In this document: piece by piece, positions 1-10,980 of the stretch
Layout: the number at the start of each line of letters is the position of its first letter
Position numbering within the stretch: the stretch's first letter is position 1
Source of the DNA: Lactuca virosa
Lineage: Eukaryota; Streptophyta; Magnoliopsida; Asterales; Asteraceae
Reading direction: 5' to 3'
DNA length: 64,000 bases
Assembly: GCA_928212115.1 (NCBI GenBank)
Contig: CAKMRJ010004445.1
Span: 77,918,348-77,982,347, forward strand
The notes under the pieces: model-generated
Database searches by the model: none
Told to the model about the DNA's origin: nothing
What the model saw: the letters and a program-made list of their open reading frames with translations, nothing else
Position numbers and translations under genes: made by a program

Positions 1-204
1 AATTTCTGCATAGCGATCATCGAAGAACTCCATCATTGTGGTCTTGATAGAGCCGAACATCTCCGGAATCTGACCCTGAACAATAGTAACCACCTCCTCA
101 CGGATGATCTCCCTGATAGGGTCCTCTGTCAATGCTGGCCCATCCTAACTGCTAGTCGTCGGTCCCGACTCGGATCCGGTCTCGAATCGTCTCGTAACCA
201 CCAT
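1..204 (-). pseudogene. Ty3/gypsy gag, N-terminal part, runs off the left edge
   Basis: Reading the minus strand from the ATG at 202-204 gives a gag start beginning MVVTRRFETGSESG, followed by the pattern REEVVTIVQGQIPEMFGSIK and a FFDDRYAEI stretch. The gag at 16442 has the equivalent order (MAITRRLGAGSGSG, then LPEMFGSIKTAMVEYFDERYAAL), so the two are the same family. Gag forms the virus-like particle of the retrotransposon. Codon 20 is TAG (minus strand, 145-147), so this copy is broken at the start. The rest of the element lies left of the window. Seen: homology to the second gag and the stop. Inferred: non-functional. Confidence 0.75.
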
Positions 205-970
205 ACTGAAAATACACCAGGAAGATATTAGATAATCCACATCCATAATGGGGAACAAACTCCAAATAAAGCCCTAGGGGTTGTGGCTTCCTCGCTACGC
301 ATACGGGTCCTATGCTTTCAGTAGTACGGGCCCATACTACCTTCCACACCTACCTGTGTTTGTCTCGAGGATCATCACAACACCCTAACAACATTCATAA
401 GCATAAGCGAACATGCAACCCCCACTCCTAGAGGAAACTAAACATCTCACGACTGGCCGGCTGACCTCACACAACTCAACCGTGAAACTTCCACTAACCC
501 TACAGAACTCGTGTATGCTAGCCATACATAACACTGGACCCTATATACATTCGAATATCTGATCCTACACTAAGCCCTTCATCGAACAAGAACAGGAAAT
601 AAGGCCAAACCAAACATTCTCAGCTATAAGATCCTAGTATATTTATCTGTGATACATACACTAAGCAACTATAGTAATGATGTCAATTTCATAAAGAAAA
701 GTCCTAGGCTATCAGGCATCATGTCATCAGGAAATTCTATCATGCAATCCCTGAAGATGCCTAGCCTATCACTAGCATGTTGTTCTAACATATCATGGCA
801 TGAAGAAATAACATGGTATTTTGGGGTCTACTTACTGGCTCCAGCTGATCGTACACATTGCATCCTCCTTTAGTATTTTGAAAACCTTTTGAAAATCTTT
901 TCCTTAGTTTGAGACTAGATTCATACGAGTGTTCCTCTAATTCACTCAAACCAAGGCTTTGATACCAACT
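205..970 (-). other. 5' leader and primer-binding site of the left gypsy element
   Basis: This is untranslated leader between the LTR (971 onward) and gag. A primer-binding site reading TGGTATCAAAGC on the minus strand sits at 956-967, three bases from the LTR end, and matches the 3' end of plant initiator-Met tRNA with one difference from the usual TGGTATCAGAGC. Leader segments match the leader at 15874-16441 (for example a CTTTCAGTAGTACGGGCCCA block at 313-332). No gene was seen here. Confidence 0.7.
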
Positions 971-3097
971 TGTAACATCTATAAAATTCATAAGAATTTA
1001 AAACTTTTTCAAACATCCAAAAACCACCATTTATTACAAATTGTTTTCAAAATAGTTTGTCATCAGAGTAATCCCAAAAATCATAACATAAAATACAAGG
1101 AGGTGTACAATCAAGCCTTTGCCTTCCCATGATCATCCGAAGTACCTGAAACAAAATCTAAAACTATAAGCCCAAAGCTTAGTAAGCTCCCCCAAAATAC
1201 CAATACAATAACATCACACATATAATAACAACATACTATGGGCCCAATCAACCATCGGGTTGGATTGCCGCAGTCCTCAACCATCGGGTTGGAATGCCAA
1301 CATGTTATGGGTCCAGTCAACCTTTGGGTTGGAATACCCCCGACCCTCAACCATCGGGTTGGACTGCCAACATACTATGGGTCCAATCATCCTCGGGGAT
1401 GGAATACCCTCGTCCTACAACCATCGGGTTGGAATGCCCTGGCCTGTTGGCTTACGCACAAAGCAGAGAAGCCTCAGCCACCAATCAAATATGTGCACAT
1501 ATAAAAGATAATCATACAACAGTCTATAGAAAATCAGATAGGCCTAACAGTCCACTAAGCATAGTATTATCCTATCTACCAGGATACCGATCTAACAGAT
1601 CATAACAACATAGCAACACACATAACCGAATATCAATTCACTCGGTCGGCATTGGTGCCTTTGACCCGCAAGTATAGTGAAGAAAACTCACCTCTCAAGT
1701 AGTGCTGAATCGATAAAATCCAAGTACAAGACCCAGCTCCTTACTCAACATCCTACAACCACCATATAATCATTCAATCAAAACCTCTAAGTACCCAAAA
1801 TGCCCTCAAAGTCAAACTTGGTCAACCGTGGTCAAAGCCAAAGTCAACAGTCACGGTCAATAGCCATGGTCAACAGTCCATGTTAACCCAACTCGTCGAG
1901 TGCATCTGTCGACTCGTTGAGTTCCTTTAGTACTTCAAAAAATGAGAAAACCCCGGACCAAATCCTCGAGTTTTCGAACAACTTGTCGAGTTTCCATAGT
2001 TTTCAGAGGAACGGGGAAAATTTCGAGCCAACTCGTCGAGTCCTTCAGGCGACTCGTCAAGTTCCTTCAGTTTTTCCAGAAAACAGGAAGACCCAAATCA
2101 ATTCGCCGAGTTGGCTATGAAACTCATCGAGTTCCTCCTAGTCATAAAGCATTCAGCTAATTCCCAAGCGGATGTAGTGCCATAAACCATAAATATGGTC
2201 CCTTAGAATTGAAATACCACATAAAGTTGCTAACGTTACGTCCATGCATGGCATCAAGAGGATAAAACACTAAAATCAAGCTTATTGAGGGACTTAGAGC
2301 ATGAAGGAGGGACAAGACTTGATAAAGTTGGCGACTTTAAGTCTATGGAGGCCATGAGATGCCCAGATCTGAAGTCATAGCTTTATAACATGCTCAAATC
2401 CCAAAATGGTCCCAAAATGGGCTAATAATGGCCATAAACTTTCAAATGAAGAGATCTAACAAAAGAATGGTCAAGGTATCGACTTTATACCTTAGAATGA
2501 TTGCAACAACAATGAAAATATTGGATCTAAAGCCTTCCTCTGAATCAATCCACTTCAAGCTTCAACTTCCTTCCAAAAGAGCACCAAAAATCACACTCTA
2601 AGCTCTCACACACTCAAAATGAGAGATGAGGCGCATATTAGGGTTTCTCTGGACTGAGGGGACGATAAGGGAGGCCAACAATGAGTCATAAGTTCCTTAA
2701 ATATGGTACAAAACCCTAAAAATTAGGGTTTCATACGCAGCTGTCAACTCGTCGAGGCTTTTCTTAACAACTCATCGAGTTGAGAGCTTGCTACTCGTCG
2801 AGACTGAGACCATCAACTCGATGAGTTCCAAAGAAGAATTTGTATTTAAGCAATAAATCTCATACCTGAGAGTCGGGATGTTAGATTAAATGCAGAATTC
2901 ATAAAAGGCTCTAACTATCACTTTATGCTTATACCTTTGGGATCCAAAGCACCAACCGAACTCATGGATCACCTAATCTACATTACCCACATCCAAAGGG
3001 CCTAAATCTCTCTCTCCTTCAAGGCCTAAGGCCTTATGATAACTGATCTTCAGGTCACGGCCCCGAATTATGAAACGAATCGAAACAGGGTGTTACA
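971..3097 (-). mobile_element. Ty3/gypsy LTR (minus orientation), left element
   Basis: The block begins TGTAACATC and ends GGTGTTACA on the + strand, giving TG...CA inverted termini of about 2.13 kb next to a primer-binding site, so it is the 5' LTR of a minus-strand element. It contains ACTCGTCGAGT (1891, 2031) and several one-mismatch variants, a direct-repeat cluster at 1246-1440, and an AG/GTGAGT-like donor (near 1691) with a TTTCAG acceptor (near 1146) on the minus strand. The partner LTR is outside the window, so no target duplication can be paired; ATATT at 3098-3102 is the candidate half. It is inserted into the older LTR that continues at 3098. Confidence 0.8.
1246..1440. repeat. 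Minisatellite inside LTR
   Basis: CAACCATCGGGTTGGAATGCC-type units recur about five times, with ACTATGGGTCCA-type spacers between some of them, giving degenerate units of roughly 30 to 65 bp. Open frames across it (rich in GLECQ or PSGWN) are translations of the repeat, not genes. Confidence 0.75.
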
Positions 3098-3348
3098 ATA
3101 TTGGGGAACTCACTAAGCTTTTGCTTACAGTTGTGGATTAAACACTTTGTAAGTTGTTCATGAGAAGAGCTCGACGAGACTGTACAGATGCATTAAAGAT
3201 ACTCGTTTTCACGGTTTTGTAAACTATACGTTAATGATGTATAGTTTTCATTCAATCAAGTTTTATTCAATGATATTTTTGAAACAAAGGTTTTAATGGT
3301 TCATTTGTTTTAAAATGAAAATCTCTTTGTAATTTTTGGGACATTACA
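3098..3348 (+). mobile_element. 3' end of an older gypsy LTR, remnant
   Basis: It begins with a GGGGAACTCACTAAGCTT block and ends TTTTTGGGACATTACA. The solo LTR ending at 56720 has the same two landmarks (GGGGAACTCACTAAGCTTCG at 56459 onward and TTTTTGGGACGTTACA at its end), so this is the plus-oriented terminal 250 bp of a related LTR. The minus element at 971-3097 abuts it directly, so the older LTR was the insertion target. The remainder would lie beyond the left edge. Confidence 0.65.
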
Positions 3349-4142
3349 CACTCATAAATATATTCTTCGTTTTCTTTTTACTTTTTTTTTCAATCCAAAA
3401 ACAACTAAACCAAATCAGATACAACTTTTGAGACATATAGTAGAAACTGTAAAATAAGTGTCTTACTAGAAATAAAGCTTTAGACTCTCATATTTATTGT
3501 GGTTTTAACTTACATTAACATGTATTTCTAATTTATATATACGTTATAATTTTTTATGGTATTTATTGTGGTTTTAACTTACAAATTTTTTACATTTTTA
3601 CTATAACATCAAGTAGTATGTTTGTACCAAATAATAATGTTATTATCAATTTCCTTATTTAAATGTATGAATTTCAGTGGTGTTTCACAAACCAATATAA
3701 GCTTTCAAACCTTATTTCCGTATGACTCCTCCATACAAAATTCTTTCAAGTGAAACTTTATTTTAATAATTTTGTGGTCCATTTGATATGATATAATCGT
3801 CATCATTTTATATGTGGATTGTTCAAATTTGAAAATCACATTCTACATTTTGGTCTCTAGATAAATATTTTATAGTTTTTGATTTTATTAATTGTGAACG
3901 AGTTCTCTGTCACAACGCGTGTGATGACTTCAATATTAGTTTTACATAAATGGTGAATTGATAAGAATTTGTTGTGATTTAGTTTATTATTCCCATCATA
4001 GCTCCCGCGAACAATTATTTCTCGTTATTCGACAAAACTATGTAACTACAAATCGATGAATACATCAATTAATATTTACCACAAATATCGAAGGGAGGAT
4101 ATATGACAGTAAATGGTTATAAGGTTGCAAGGAGTGGGGGAT
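3349..4142. other. AT-rich intergenic sequence
   Basis: Strongly AT-rich with stops in all frames. I see no gene, no clear element end and no tandem repeat. Confidence 0.5.
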
Positions 4143-4192
4143 CACTACTAGAAAACAATGTCTTTTGCTATAGAAAATAGCTGCAGAAAATT

Positions 4193-4323
4193 TCCGTAGG
4201 TAATTACCTACGGAATACCTACAAAATGGGATGTCCTAATTTAATAACGGGATAGCTATAGAATAGCTACGGAATAGTGACGAAAGTGAATCCGTAGCTA
4301 TTCCGTAGGTAATTACCTACGGA
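4193..4323. repeat. Palindromic subterminal repeats of the CACTA-like element
   Basis: Two perfect 22-bp palindromes (core CCGTAGGTAATTACCTACGG) lie at 4193-4214 and 4302-4323, separated by shorter CTACGGAATAG motifs in both orientations. Subterminal repeats of this kind bind transposase (TNPA) in characterised En/Spm elements; here that role is an inference. A third perfect copy is at 5212-5233. Confidence 0.75.
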
Positions 4324-4383
4324 ATAGCTACAGATCAGCGACGGAGGAAAATAGCTACAGAATAGCTACGGAATACCAATGGA

Positions 4384-4393
4384 TTTATTTATT

Positions 4394-4460
<67 letters not shown>
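4384..4460. repeat. ATTT / ATT microsatellite
   Basis: A short (ATTT)n run passes into about nineteen ATT units inside the CACTA-like element. Confidence 0.9.
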
Positions 4461-4726
4461 CGATTATTATTATTTTTCATTAATATTCGTCTTAAATTTT
4501 TTTTTTTTGGATCGCTTCTTTTACATATTTAAGACACGAACAATTAAAAATCATACAAATAATAATATTTATAAACATAAGAATAATATATAATAATGGT
4601 AACGAATGTGTTTAACACACAAACGACTAAACGAAAAAAAACTATGTTTAACATACGAATAAGTTGAAATAATCTACGTTTAGTGTATAAATAATGAAAA
4701 ATGATGATAATGATGGGAAATATGTA

Positions 4727-4840
4727 CATTTGTATGTGTATGTATGTTTATGTATGTGTATGTATGTATTTGTTTGTATGTACATGTGTGTATGTGTATG
4801 TGTGTATTTGCAAGTGTATGTGTATGTGTATATTTATGTT

Positions 4841-4902
<62 letters not shown>

Positions 4903-5012
4903 CATATATGTATGTGTGTATGTGTATGTGTATGTATTTGAATGTGTATGTGTATGTGTTTATGTATTTGTGTATGTGTATTTATATGTTTATGTGCCTA
5001 TATGTATGTGTA
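4727..5012. repeat. TG/TA-rich low-complexity tract
   Basis: Mixed TATG, TGTATG and (TA)n repeats. Long open frames of Y, V, C and M residues on the + strand are translations of this tract and not genes. It mirrors the CATACA-rich tract at 7886-7960 in the opposite inverted-repeat arm. Confidence 0.85.
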
Positions 5013-5021
5013 TCAAAAATC

Positions 5022-5233
5022 ACAAGTATTAATAGAAACTACAATATTAAACCATGAAATGAGTAATGGATCCCGAAGGTGCACATGCATTTATGAACGA
5101 TATTAATAGTTATAACTTGGTGAAAATATAGATAAACATATATAATAGAGGTGTGAAAAAACGAACAAAAAAAACGACGTTCGGTGCTCGAAAAATTGAA
5201 AATAAAAAAAATCCGTAGGTAATTACCTACGGA
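5022..5233. repeat. Left arm of internal inverted repeat
   Basis: This arm, with ATGGATCCCGAAGGTGCACA near 5068 and AATAGAGGTGTGAAAAAACG near 5145, is the approximate reverse complement of 7658-7875. The loop is about 95 bp once the solo LTR at 5328-7653 is removed. The DNA or its transcript could fold into a long hairpin. Confidence 0.8.
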
Positions 5234-5327
5234 TTACCTACGGAATTATGACGGAAAGCATATTTCGTAGCTAATCCGTAGGTAATTACGTACGGAATAG
5301 CTACGGAAAAGGCTTTCTGTCAGAATT

Positions 5328-7653
5328 TGTCACACCCCCAAACCAGAACGGCGGAAACGTTCGGGGGTGGAGGACATCATATTCAGTATCATAACAGTTC
5401 ATAGTAAGGAAAGTACACACCACCATATATATAAAAAGGTTTCCAAAACGTTTACATAATTGTATTTGTTACATGTTCAAAAGATAAATACATAAACATC
5501 TTTCAAAAAAAGTAATTAACGTCAGAGCGTTAATCCCCAAAAGTTGATTCCAAACCTGCTTAGCGGTTCCCTGAGAATACAAGTTATTTCAAAGAAAAAA
5601 TGTCGACAATTAAGTTGGTGAGTTCATAAGCGGTTTTGAGAAAATGTATGTCATTCCGAAGTTCGTGCGTTTTCCAAGAAAATCCCTTCTTTTCTTATAA
5701 AAGTATGAAATGCATATGAATGTTCGCGTTGTGAATTGTAAATAGTTGTACCAGGAAAATCCCTTATTTTCCTATTGGTTGATTGTTTTGGATATAGGAA
5801 AATCCCTTATTTTCCTAAAGTAACAGGCAGTCTCTAATGTTCAAGACCGAAAATCGCAAGCAACTGACATGCTTAAAAGGTTGAGGCATAGTTTTATATA
5901 ATAAAGCTATAAGAAGATCACACTCGTTAGATGAAGAATAGTTTTAATAGCTACCCATTCATAAAAGCATAATACCATAATAATTGTCTATCCGGTGAGT
6001 TTTATAACCATACTAAACATAATATGCCTGTGGCGACGGTCTTCAGGCGTCGAAACGTTTATGACAAACTGTCACCCAAAGGACTGTAGCTAACAGTCAG
6101 GGTGCGGGATCATGACTTCCCGTATAGATCTATACACATTTGACACGCTCTCCAAACGGGAGACTCTGGTTATAATAGACAGGACTTTAGGTAGTACCTT
6201 TTTAACAAAAAGGTAGCATTTGAAGATGTAATCGTCTCACGGATTCTCAACTAAGTCTGTATTAAAATGATAGTTTTGTATGCAATGTTTATCCTCTTTC
6301 ACAATGTTTGACAAAGCATAAATCATAAGTTCTTTGAATGCATAAAATGGTTTAACAAGGATGGCTACCCTGGATACTATGCATTTAGTATAAGTCTAAT
6401 GCATGCAAAGTATAACAAGAGTTTTCACGTTTTCACTCGGGATCAACCGTGTGTTTACTTGTATTCTCCCCTGAAATGTATTAAAAGTACATTATAAAGT
6501 ATTTGAAGGTGTATAAAAGGGGGTATGAACTCACTTGATTGAAGTGGTTGTTTTGAAGTAGTCGAGAGAAGAATCGAGCAGAACTTCGACTAGAGAGAGT
6601 TGAAATCTCGGGATTCTCAGGGATCTCGGGAGTGTAGAACTTCCTTCGGGACTCGAGTATGAAAAACCAGGGCTTCGGGAAGGCTTCTCGAGGTAATCAC
6701 GCAGAGTAACGGCACTTAGATGGAAAGAGATGAGCACTAAACCCGGCACCCTTAAGCTTCTATTTATAGGGGCTGATTTGGGGTCTCACGTCCTGAGTTT
6801 TGGATTTCTCACATCGTGAGGCTTAGTCAGCATGATCCTCTTCGACGATTTGATGTGGCTGACACTCTGGAACCCATCAGTCACGAGCTCACGTCGTGAG
6901 CATGGTTCCCTCACGTCGTGAGGCTGAGTCAGCCTCAGGTTTTGTGTCCCGAACTTGTAAAATCCGTAACTTTCGCGTACGAGCTCCGATTTCGACGTTC
7001 TTTATATGCACGCGTAGGTGTGAAAAGGCTCTACAACTCTCGTTTAGACTCTGTCGGCTAATTTTGAATTTATTTTTATTATATTATTTTTAACAGGTCG
7101 GGCCTGGAAAAGTCCGTTTAAATTTCATAACTCCTTCATCTGGTGTCCATTTTCGTCAGACTTTTTACTGTTGTACTCCTATTGTCGGGGTCTTCAACTT
7201 TCGTTTAGGTTGTGTTGGCTAAAGACCGCTCGATCTCTATTTCGAGTTTTTAGCTGTCTACTGCTAGGTCAGAAACTTCGAAAAATCATAACTTCCTCAT
7301 ACGAAGTCAGATTGGGGCGTTCTTTTTATGTATGTTCGCGGTTTAAAGATATCTACGACTTTCATTTAGATACCTAAGGCTAAAAAGTATTTTATTGAAA
7401 TTTCTCGTTTTATGCTTAACAGCGCTTTACCGGTAGTGTTACGAATCTTTGATTGGTCATAACTCCTTTGTTATAACTCGGATTTTAGTGTTCTTTATAT
7501 TTTTGGAAACCTTATCACGATATCTACCACATAGTGTACCCAAACAGAGCTTTTTGAACATTTCATTTTCGATGATATTCTTATTACTTTACAAAGAGGT
7601 TACAAGACTCGACTTTTAGTCATTATATTGACCTGAAATAACGGGTTGTTACA
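5328..7653 (-). mobile_element. Solo LTR of a gypsy family inserted in the CACTA-like element
   Basis: It begins TGTCACACCCCC and ends GGGTTGTTACA, 2326 bp, with no internal region on either side. Flanking 5-mers are GAATT (5323-5327) and GAAAT (7654-7658), a target duplication with one difference. Orientation is minus because four diverged units at 6960-7560 match those in the minus LTR at 22333-24881. A donor-like GTGAGTTCA (near 6535, minus) and an acceptor-like TATTCTCAG (near 5571, minus) bracket about 965 bp. Solo LTRs form by recombination between the two LTRs of one element. Confidence 0.75.
6960..7560 (-). repeat. Four diverged tandem units of about 162 bp inside LTR
   Basis: Each unit carries TAACTNCNTNATACGA, then a TCCGATTTCG-like block, then GTTCTTTATATG, then CTACAACTTTCATTTAGA and GGCTAA. 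Unit anchors are at about 6967, 7129, 7291 and 7461. The same four-unit array occurs at 24228, 24390, 24541 and 24713, with matching motifs in reverse complement at 58420-58930. Confidence 0.7.
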
Positions 7654-7657
7654 GAAA

Positions 7658-7875
7658 TCCGTAGGTAATTGCCTACGGATTAGCTACGGATTTTTCTTAT
7701 TTTCTATTTTTCGGGCACTAATCGTTGTTATTTCGGCTTCGTTTTTTTCACACCTCTATTATATATTATTATCTATACTTTCACCAACTTATAGCTACTC
7801 ATATCGTTCATAAAGCGTGTGCACCTTCGGGATCCATTACTCGTTTCATGGTTTCACATTGTAATGACTATTAAT
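7658..7875. repeat. Right arm of internal inverted repeat
   Basis: Approximate reverse complement of 5022-5233, starting with the palindrome (one mismatch) at 7658-7679. About 93 bp of the arm (7770-7862) recurs as a direct repeat at 7961-8054, so this arm was also partly duplicated. Confidence 0.75.
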
Positions 7876-8053
7876 ATTTGTGGCTTTTGATACACATACA
7901 TACATCCATACCTATAGACACATGCACACATACATACATGCAGACACATACGCGCATACATGATTATCTAAAGTTTCACCAACTTAAAGCTATTAATAGT
8001 GTTCATACAACTTCGAGATCTAGTACTCATTTCATGGTTTAACATTGTAATGC

Positions 8054-8084
<31 letters not shown>

Positions 8085-8126
8085 TGTATGTATGTATGTA
8101 TGTATGTATGTATGTATGTATGTATG
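8054..8126. repeat. TATG microsatellite
   Basis: About 18 perfect ATGT units, immediately followed by the LTR start at 8127. The Y-M-C-V and H-T-Y-I open frames across it are artefacts of the repeat. Confidence 0.95.
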
Positions 8127-8682
8127 TGTAACGCCCCGATTCTCAGGTATTAATTGCATGGCTTTTATTTTCTTAATTTCAAGGTCTACTCGACGAGTTG
8201 GATGCCCTGACTCGTCGAGTAGCAGCGGGTTGGGCCACGTGTTTAAGTGACCTACTCGCCGAGTCCAAGATAGGACTCGACGAGTTGGAGCTGGAGGATG
8301 AAACCCAATTTCCGGGGTTTTGGACCCTATTTAAGGGATCATTAGCCTCCCTTAGCCCCCTTACAGCCTCTTGAGAGTCCAGCAAACCCTAATTCGTGTG
8401 TGTGCTCCATTTGTGTGTGTTTTAAGCTTTGTAAGGTGGATCTTAGTGAGAGGAGCTTGAAGATCAAGTAGCTAGCAGCAAGGAACTTGTGTGGATCTGA
8501 AATATACCTCAGTTAGCATCATTTGAAGGTATCAAGTCATTACCTTGACCTCATTTCCTTCTAGATCTCAACTGGTTAAAGACTAGGGCTTTTTTAGCAT
8601 ATTAGGAAGCTATTCTTGTGTATGAGCTAACATCTAAAGTTGCAACTTCAGATATGAACTCTCTTTGGTCTCTAAGTGTCTT
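8127..8682 (+). mobile_element. 5' part of a plus-oriented gypsy LTR
   Basis: It starts TGTAACGCCCC and contains four exact ACTCGNCGAGT palindromes (8188, 8210, 8254, 8275), then a TATA-like CTATTTAAGG at 8338-8347 followed by ATTAGCCTCCCTTAGCCCCC. This order is the same as in the LTR starts at 19613 and 54499. The LTR stops at about 8682, where it joins an LTR segment in the opposite orientation. Its remaining 1.5 kb is absent. Confidence 0.7.
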
Positions 8683-10980
8683 GGATAAGACCCTACGGTC
8701 AATGTGTCTCAGTGGAGACCCTCCGGTCCCACACTCAGGTGGACCCTCCGGTCCTAACTCAATAAAGCTTATAATAACACACAACATACATCACAAAGAC
8801 AGAACGCATAACATATCACATAGCTCAGTATGACACATATAATCAATGTATACCCGAATAAAATAACAACATAAGTCACAAAGATAGTACGCACGATAAC
8901 GCATATCACAATATAACAATTAAGACCCTCCGGTCAATAATATAATAAGACCCTCCGGTCAATAGTGAGGTCCCTCTAGTCTCACAACTCAGGTTGGACC
9001 CTCCGGTCTTGTATCTCAATGAAGACCCTCCGGTTACACGGTAATTACCACTCAGGTAAGTATAGTGAGAAGACTCACCTCACAGAGTAAAAAAAATGCA
9101 CCCCTCATTCGAGCCGCCGGTCTAATCTCCGCGCCTCTATGGCCTACAAAATCCACAGTTGACCAAGAGCCTAAAGTCATCGGAAGTTAATAGTCAACAC
9201 TGACCCAACTCTACAAGTCAACGGAGGTCAATACTCAAGTCAACAGTCCATGTTCACCAACTCGCCGAGTACAGCTTATGAACTCGTTGAGTCCCTCAGA
9301 ACTCAGTAAATCGCAAAAACCCGAGTCTACTCGCCGAGTCGTTAGCCAACTCGTTGGGTTCATGCAGCGTCCAAAAGATCAGGAAAACCCTACTGACTTG
9401 TCAATTGGTTTTCATCGTCCTTCCAGCTTCTCTTCCCCATCGCAATCGTCATTCCTCCATTTTCTAGCTGCATCGTCCACTACCGGTGCACCTCGCCACC
9501 ACTACTTCGCTATAGCTCCGCCGGAAGCCCCTTTATCGGTCCACCTCTCTGTCGCTGCTGCCACCACAGATTGATGAAGACGAAGCTCACTGGAACCCTC
9601 AACGCTCTGCTTTGTTTCTCTTGCATGATATTACATGGCGCCACCATTATCATCGCACCACCATCCATCATTACCACCCCTGTCGTCTCCTCCGTCAGCT
9701 ACCCCGTTAAACCCAACAATATTCTCCATCATCTCTGAATAAACCCTAATCGTAACCCACCATGACCATTGTTTTCCGACATCAACACTAACCCTCAAAT
9801 TGGTTCTCTATGTCTGCATTTGTTATCGATATTTTTAAAGAAACCGAGATGTGAAGCAAATCTTGGGTTTTCAGTTCCGATTTTGTTAAACTAACAATGT
9901 TGCTGTGAAAAAAATCATAAGCCAAGAAACCACTACCAAGTACGATTTGAAGAACATGCTGTCAATTGGATCTAAAGCTCTTTTTTAAGGTTACTCTATT
10001 CTTTTTCTTAGATATATGAATGTTTAATTTATAATTTTGTTTTTTGGTTGGTATATCCATTTTACATCATAGGATATGCAAGTAGTTCCTGAGTTTCTTT
10101 TTTGTTGATATATGAATTCTGCACTTTTGAATTGCTTAGGGGTTAGTTTGGCAGTTAAAATCTGCTTATCTTTTACATATTGTAGGTCTTATTTTTACAA
10201 AAAAAAAAAAAAAAAAAAAACTCGGTTTTATATATGGTCAAATACATCCTTGATGGATGTTTTATCTGCCAAGGTTTTCTTTCAATATAGTTGCTGCCGA
10301 AAACTACTTCTTTATATGTAATGAGCCAGTCTTGTAAATGTGTATGCATGGTAGACTGTCAATAATTAATGCTAATAGCATCTTATTTTTTGCATATTAA
10401 TTGTCTTCATAGTAGCTTATGAATCTAAGCATCCATTTATCTCTCATTGATTTGCATCTTTAAATCATTTTTTCTTGTAATAATTGGCAACGGCAATGAG
10501 TCAGTCTTGTAAATGTGTATGCATAACTGGAACTTACGATACTGATATTTAATATCCTTGGTATTACTTCTTTTGTATTTTTGCGTACATGCCCCTTACA
10601 AAAGCTTTTATGTGACCATATATATATGAAGAACCCCAAAATGTTTCTCATGAAGCAAGGCCAAATGTAAGTTTCTTATTCCACACTTTCTGGATAATTT
10701 TACTTGTGCGCGTGACATATTAGAATGTCAATAATTAATGCTAATAGCATCTTATTTTTTGCTTAATTGCAAGTTTTCAAACTTCAGTTATTCTTTACAC
10801 GTTAAATTTGAATTAATTTCTTTCTTGAATTTTGCTAATTTTGTCGCTTGGCTTCCCGAAACCAACTCCCCACTAATTATTATTTGATTTTGGACAATAA
10901 TAATATAAAATAATAATAAAATTATATTTCGGTGTTTCGGCTTTATTATTTAATTATTTTATTTTAAATGGGATGTTACA
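8683..10980 (-). mobile_element. Minus-oriented gypsy LTR segment joined head to head with the previous LTR
   Basis: It carries the GACCCTCCGGTC minisatellite (8683-9035), GTAAGTATAGTGAGAAGACTCACC, two ACTCGCCGAGT motifs (9260, 9329) and the terminus AAATGGGATGTTACA. All of these occur in the minus LTR at 33774-36117, so the segment is a related LTR lacking about 300 bp of its far end. The interior 9400-10860 does not match other LTRs here. It holds short duplicated blocks (a TGTCAATAATTAATGCTAAT block near 10357 and 10725; an AGTCTTGTAAATGTGTATGC block near 10328 and 10504). The flanks of the whole 8127-10980 block are GTATG and CTATG. Confidence 0.6.

Larger units (their letters stand above)
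4143..8126 (+). mobile_element. CACTA-type DNA transposon, partial and non-autonomous, interrupted by a solo LTR
   Basis: The left end reads CACTACTAGAAAA, the classic 5' terminus of plant CACTA (En/Spm) elements, preceded by GAT as a candidate 3-bp target duplication half. Subterminal repeats follow at once: GAATAGCTACGGAATA-type motifs and a perfect palindrome with core CCGTAGGTAATTACCTACGG at 4193, 4302 and 5212, with one-mismatch copies at 5275 and 7658. The interior is a long inverted repeat with microsatellites. No transposase coding is visible. The mirror terminus TTTTCTAGTAGTG was not found before the LTR block at 8127, so the right end is lost or displaced. Assignment to CACTA is strong at the left end; the right boundary is inferred. 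Confidence 0.7.

Noticed and set aside
1238..1605. Three overlapping open frames of 83-103 codons
   Set aside because: They translate the CAACCATCGGGTTGGAATGCC minisatellite in three frames.
4143..4160. Start of a gene for CACTA transposase
   Set aside because: Only the terminus and subterminal repeats are present; no transposase motif up to 8126.
4694..5057. Open frames of 112-118 codons rich in Y, V, C and M
   Set aside because: Low-complexity TG/TA tract; open in several frames at once.
7968..8250. Frames reading repeated HTYI or MYVC
   Set aside because: Translation of the TATG microsatellite.
9278..9574. 98-codon frame with Ser/Pro/Ala-rich protein
   Set aside because: Lies in an LTR segment, begins in the ACTCGNCGAGT area (TRRV-type translation) and has no conserved motif.
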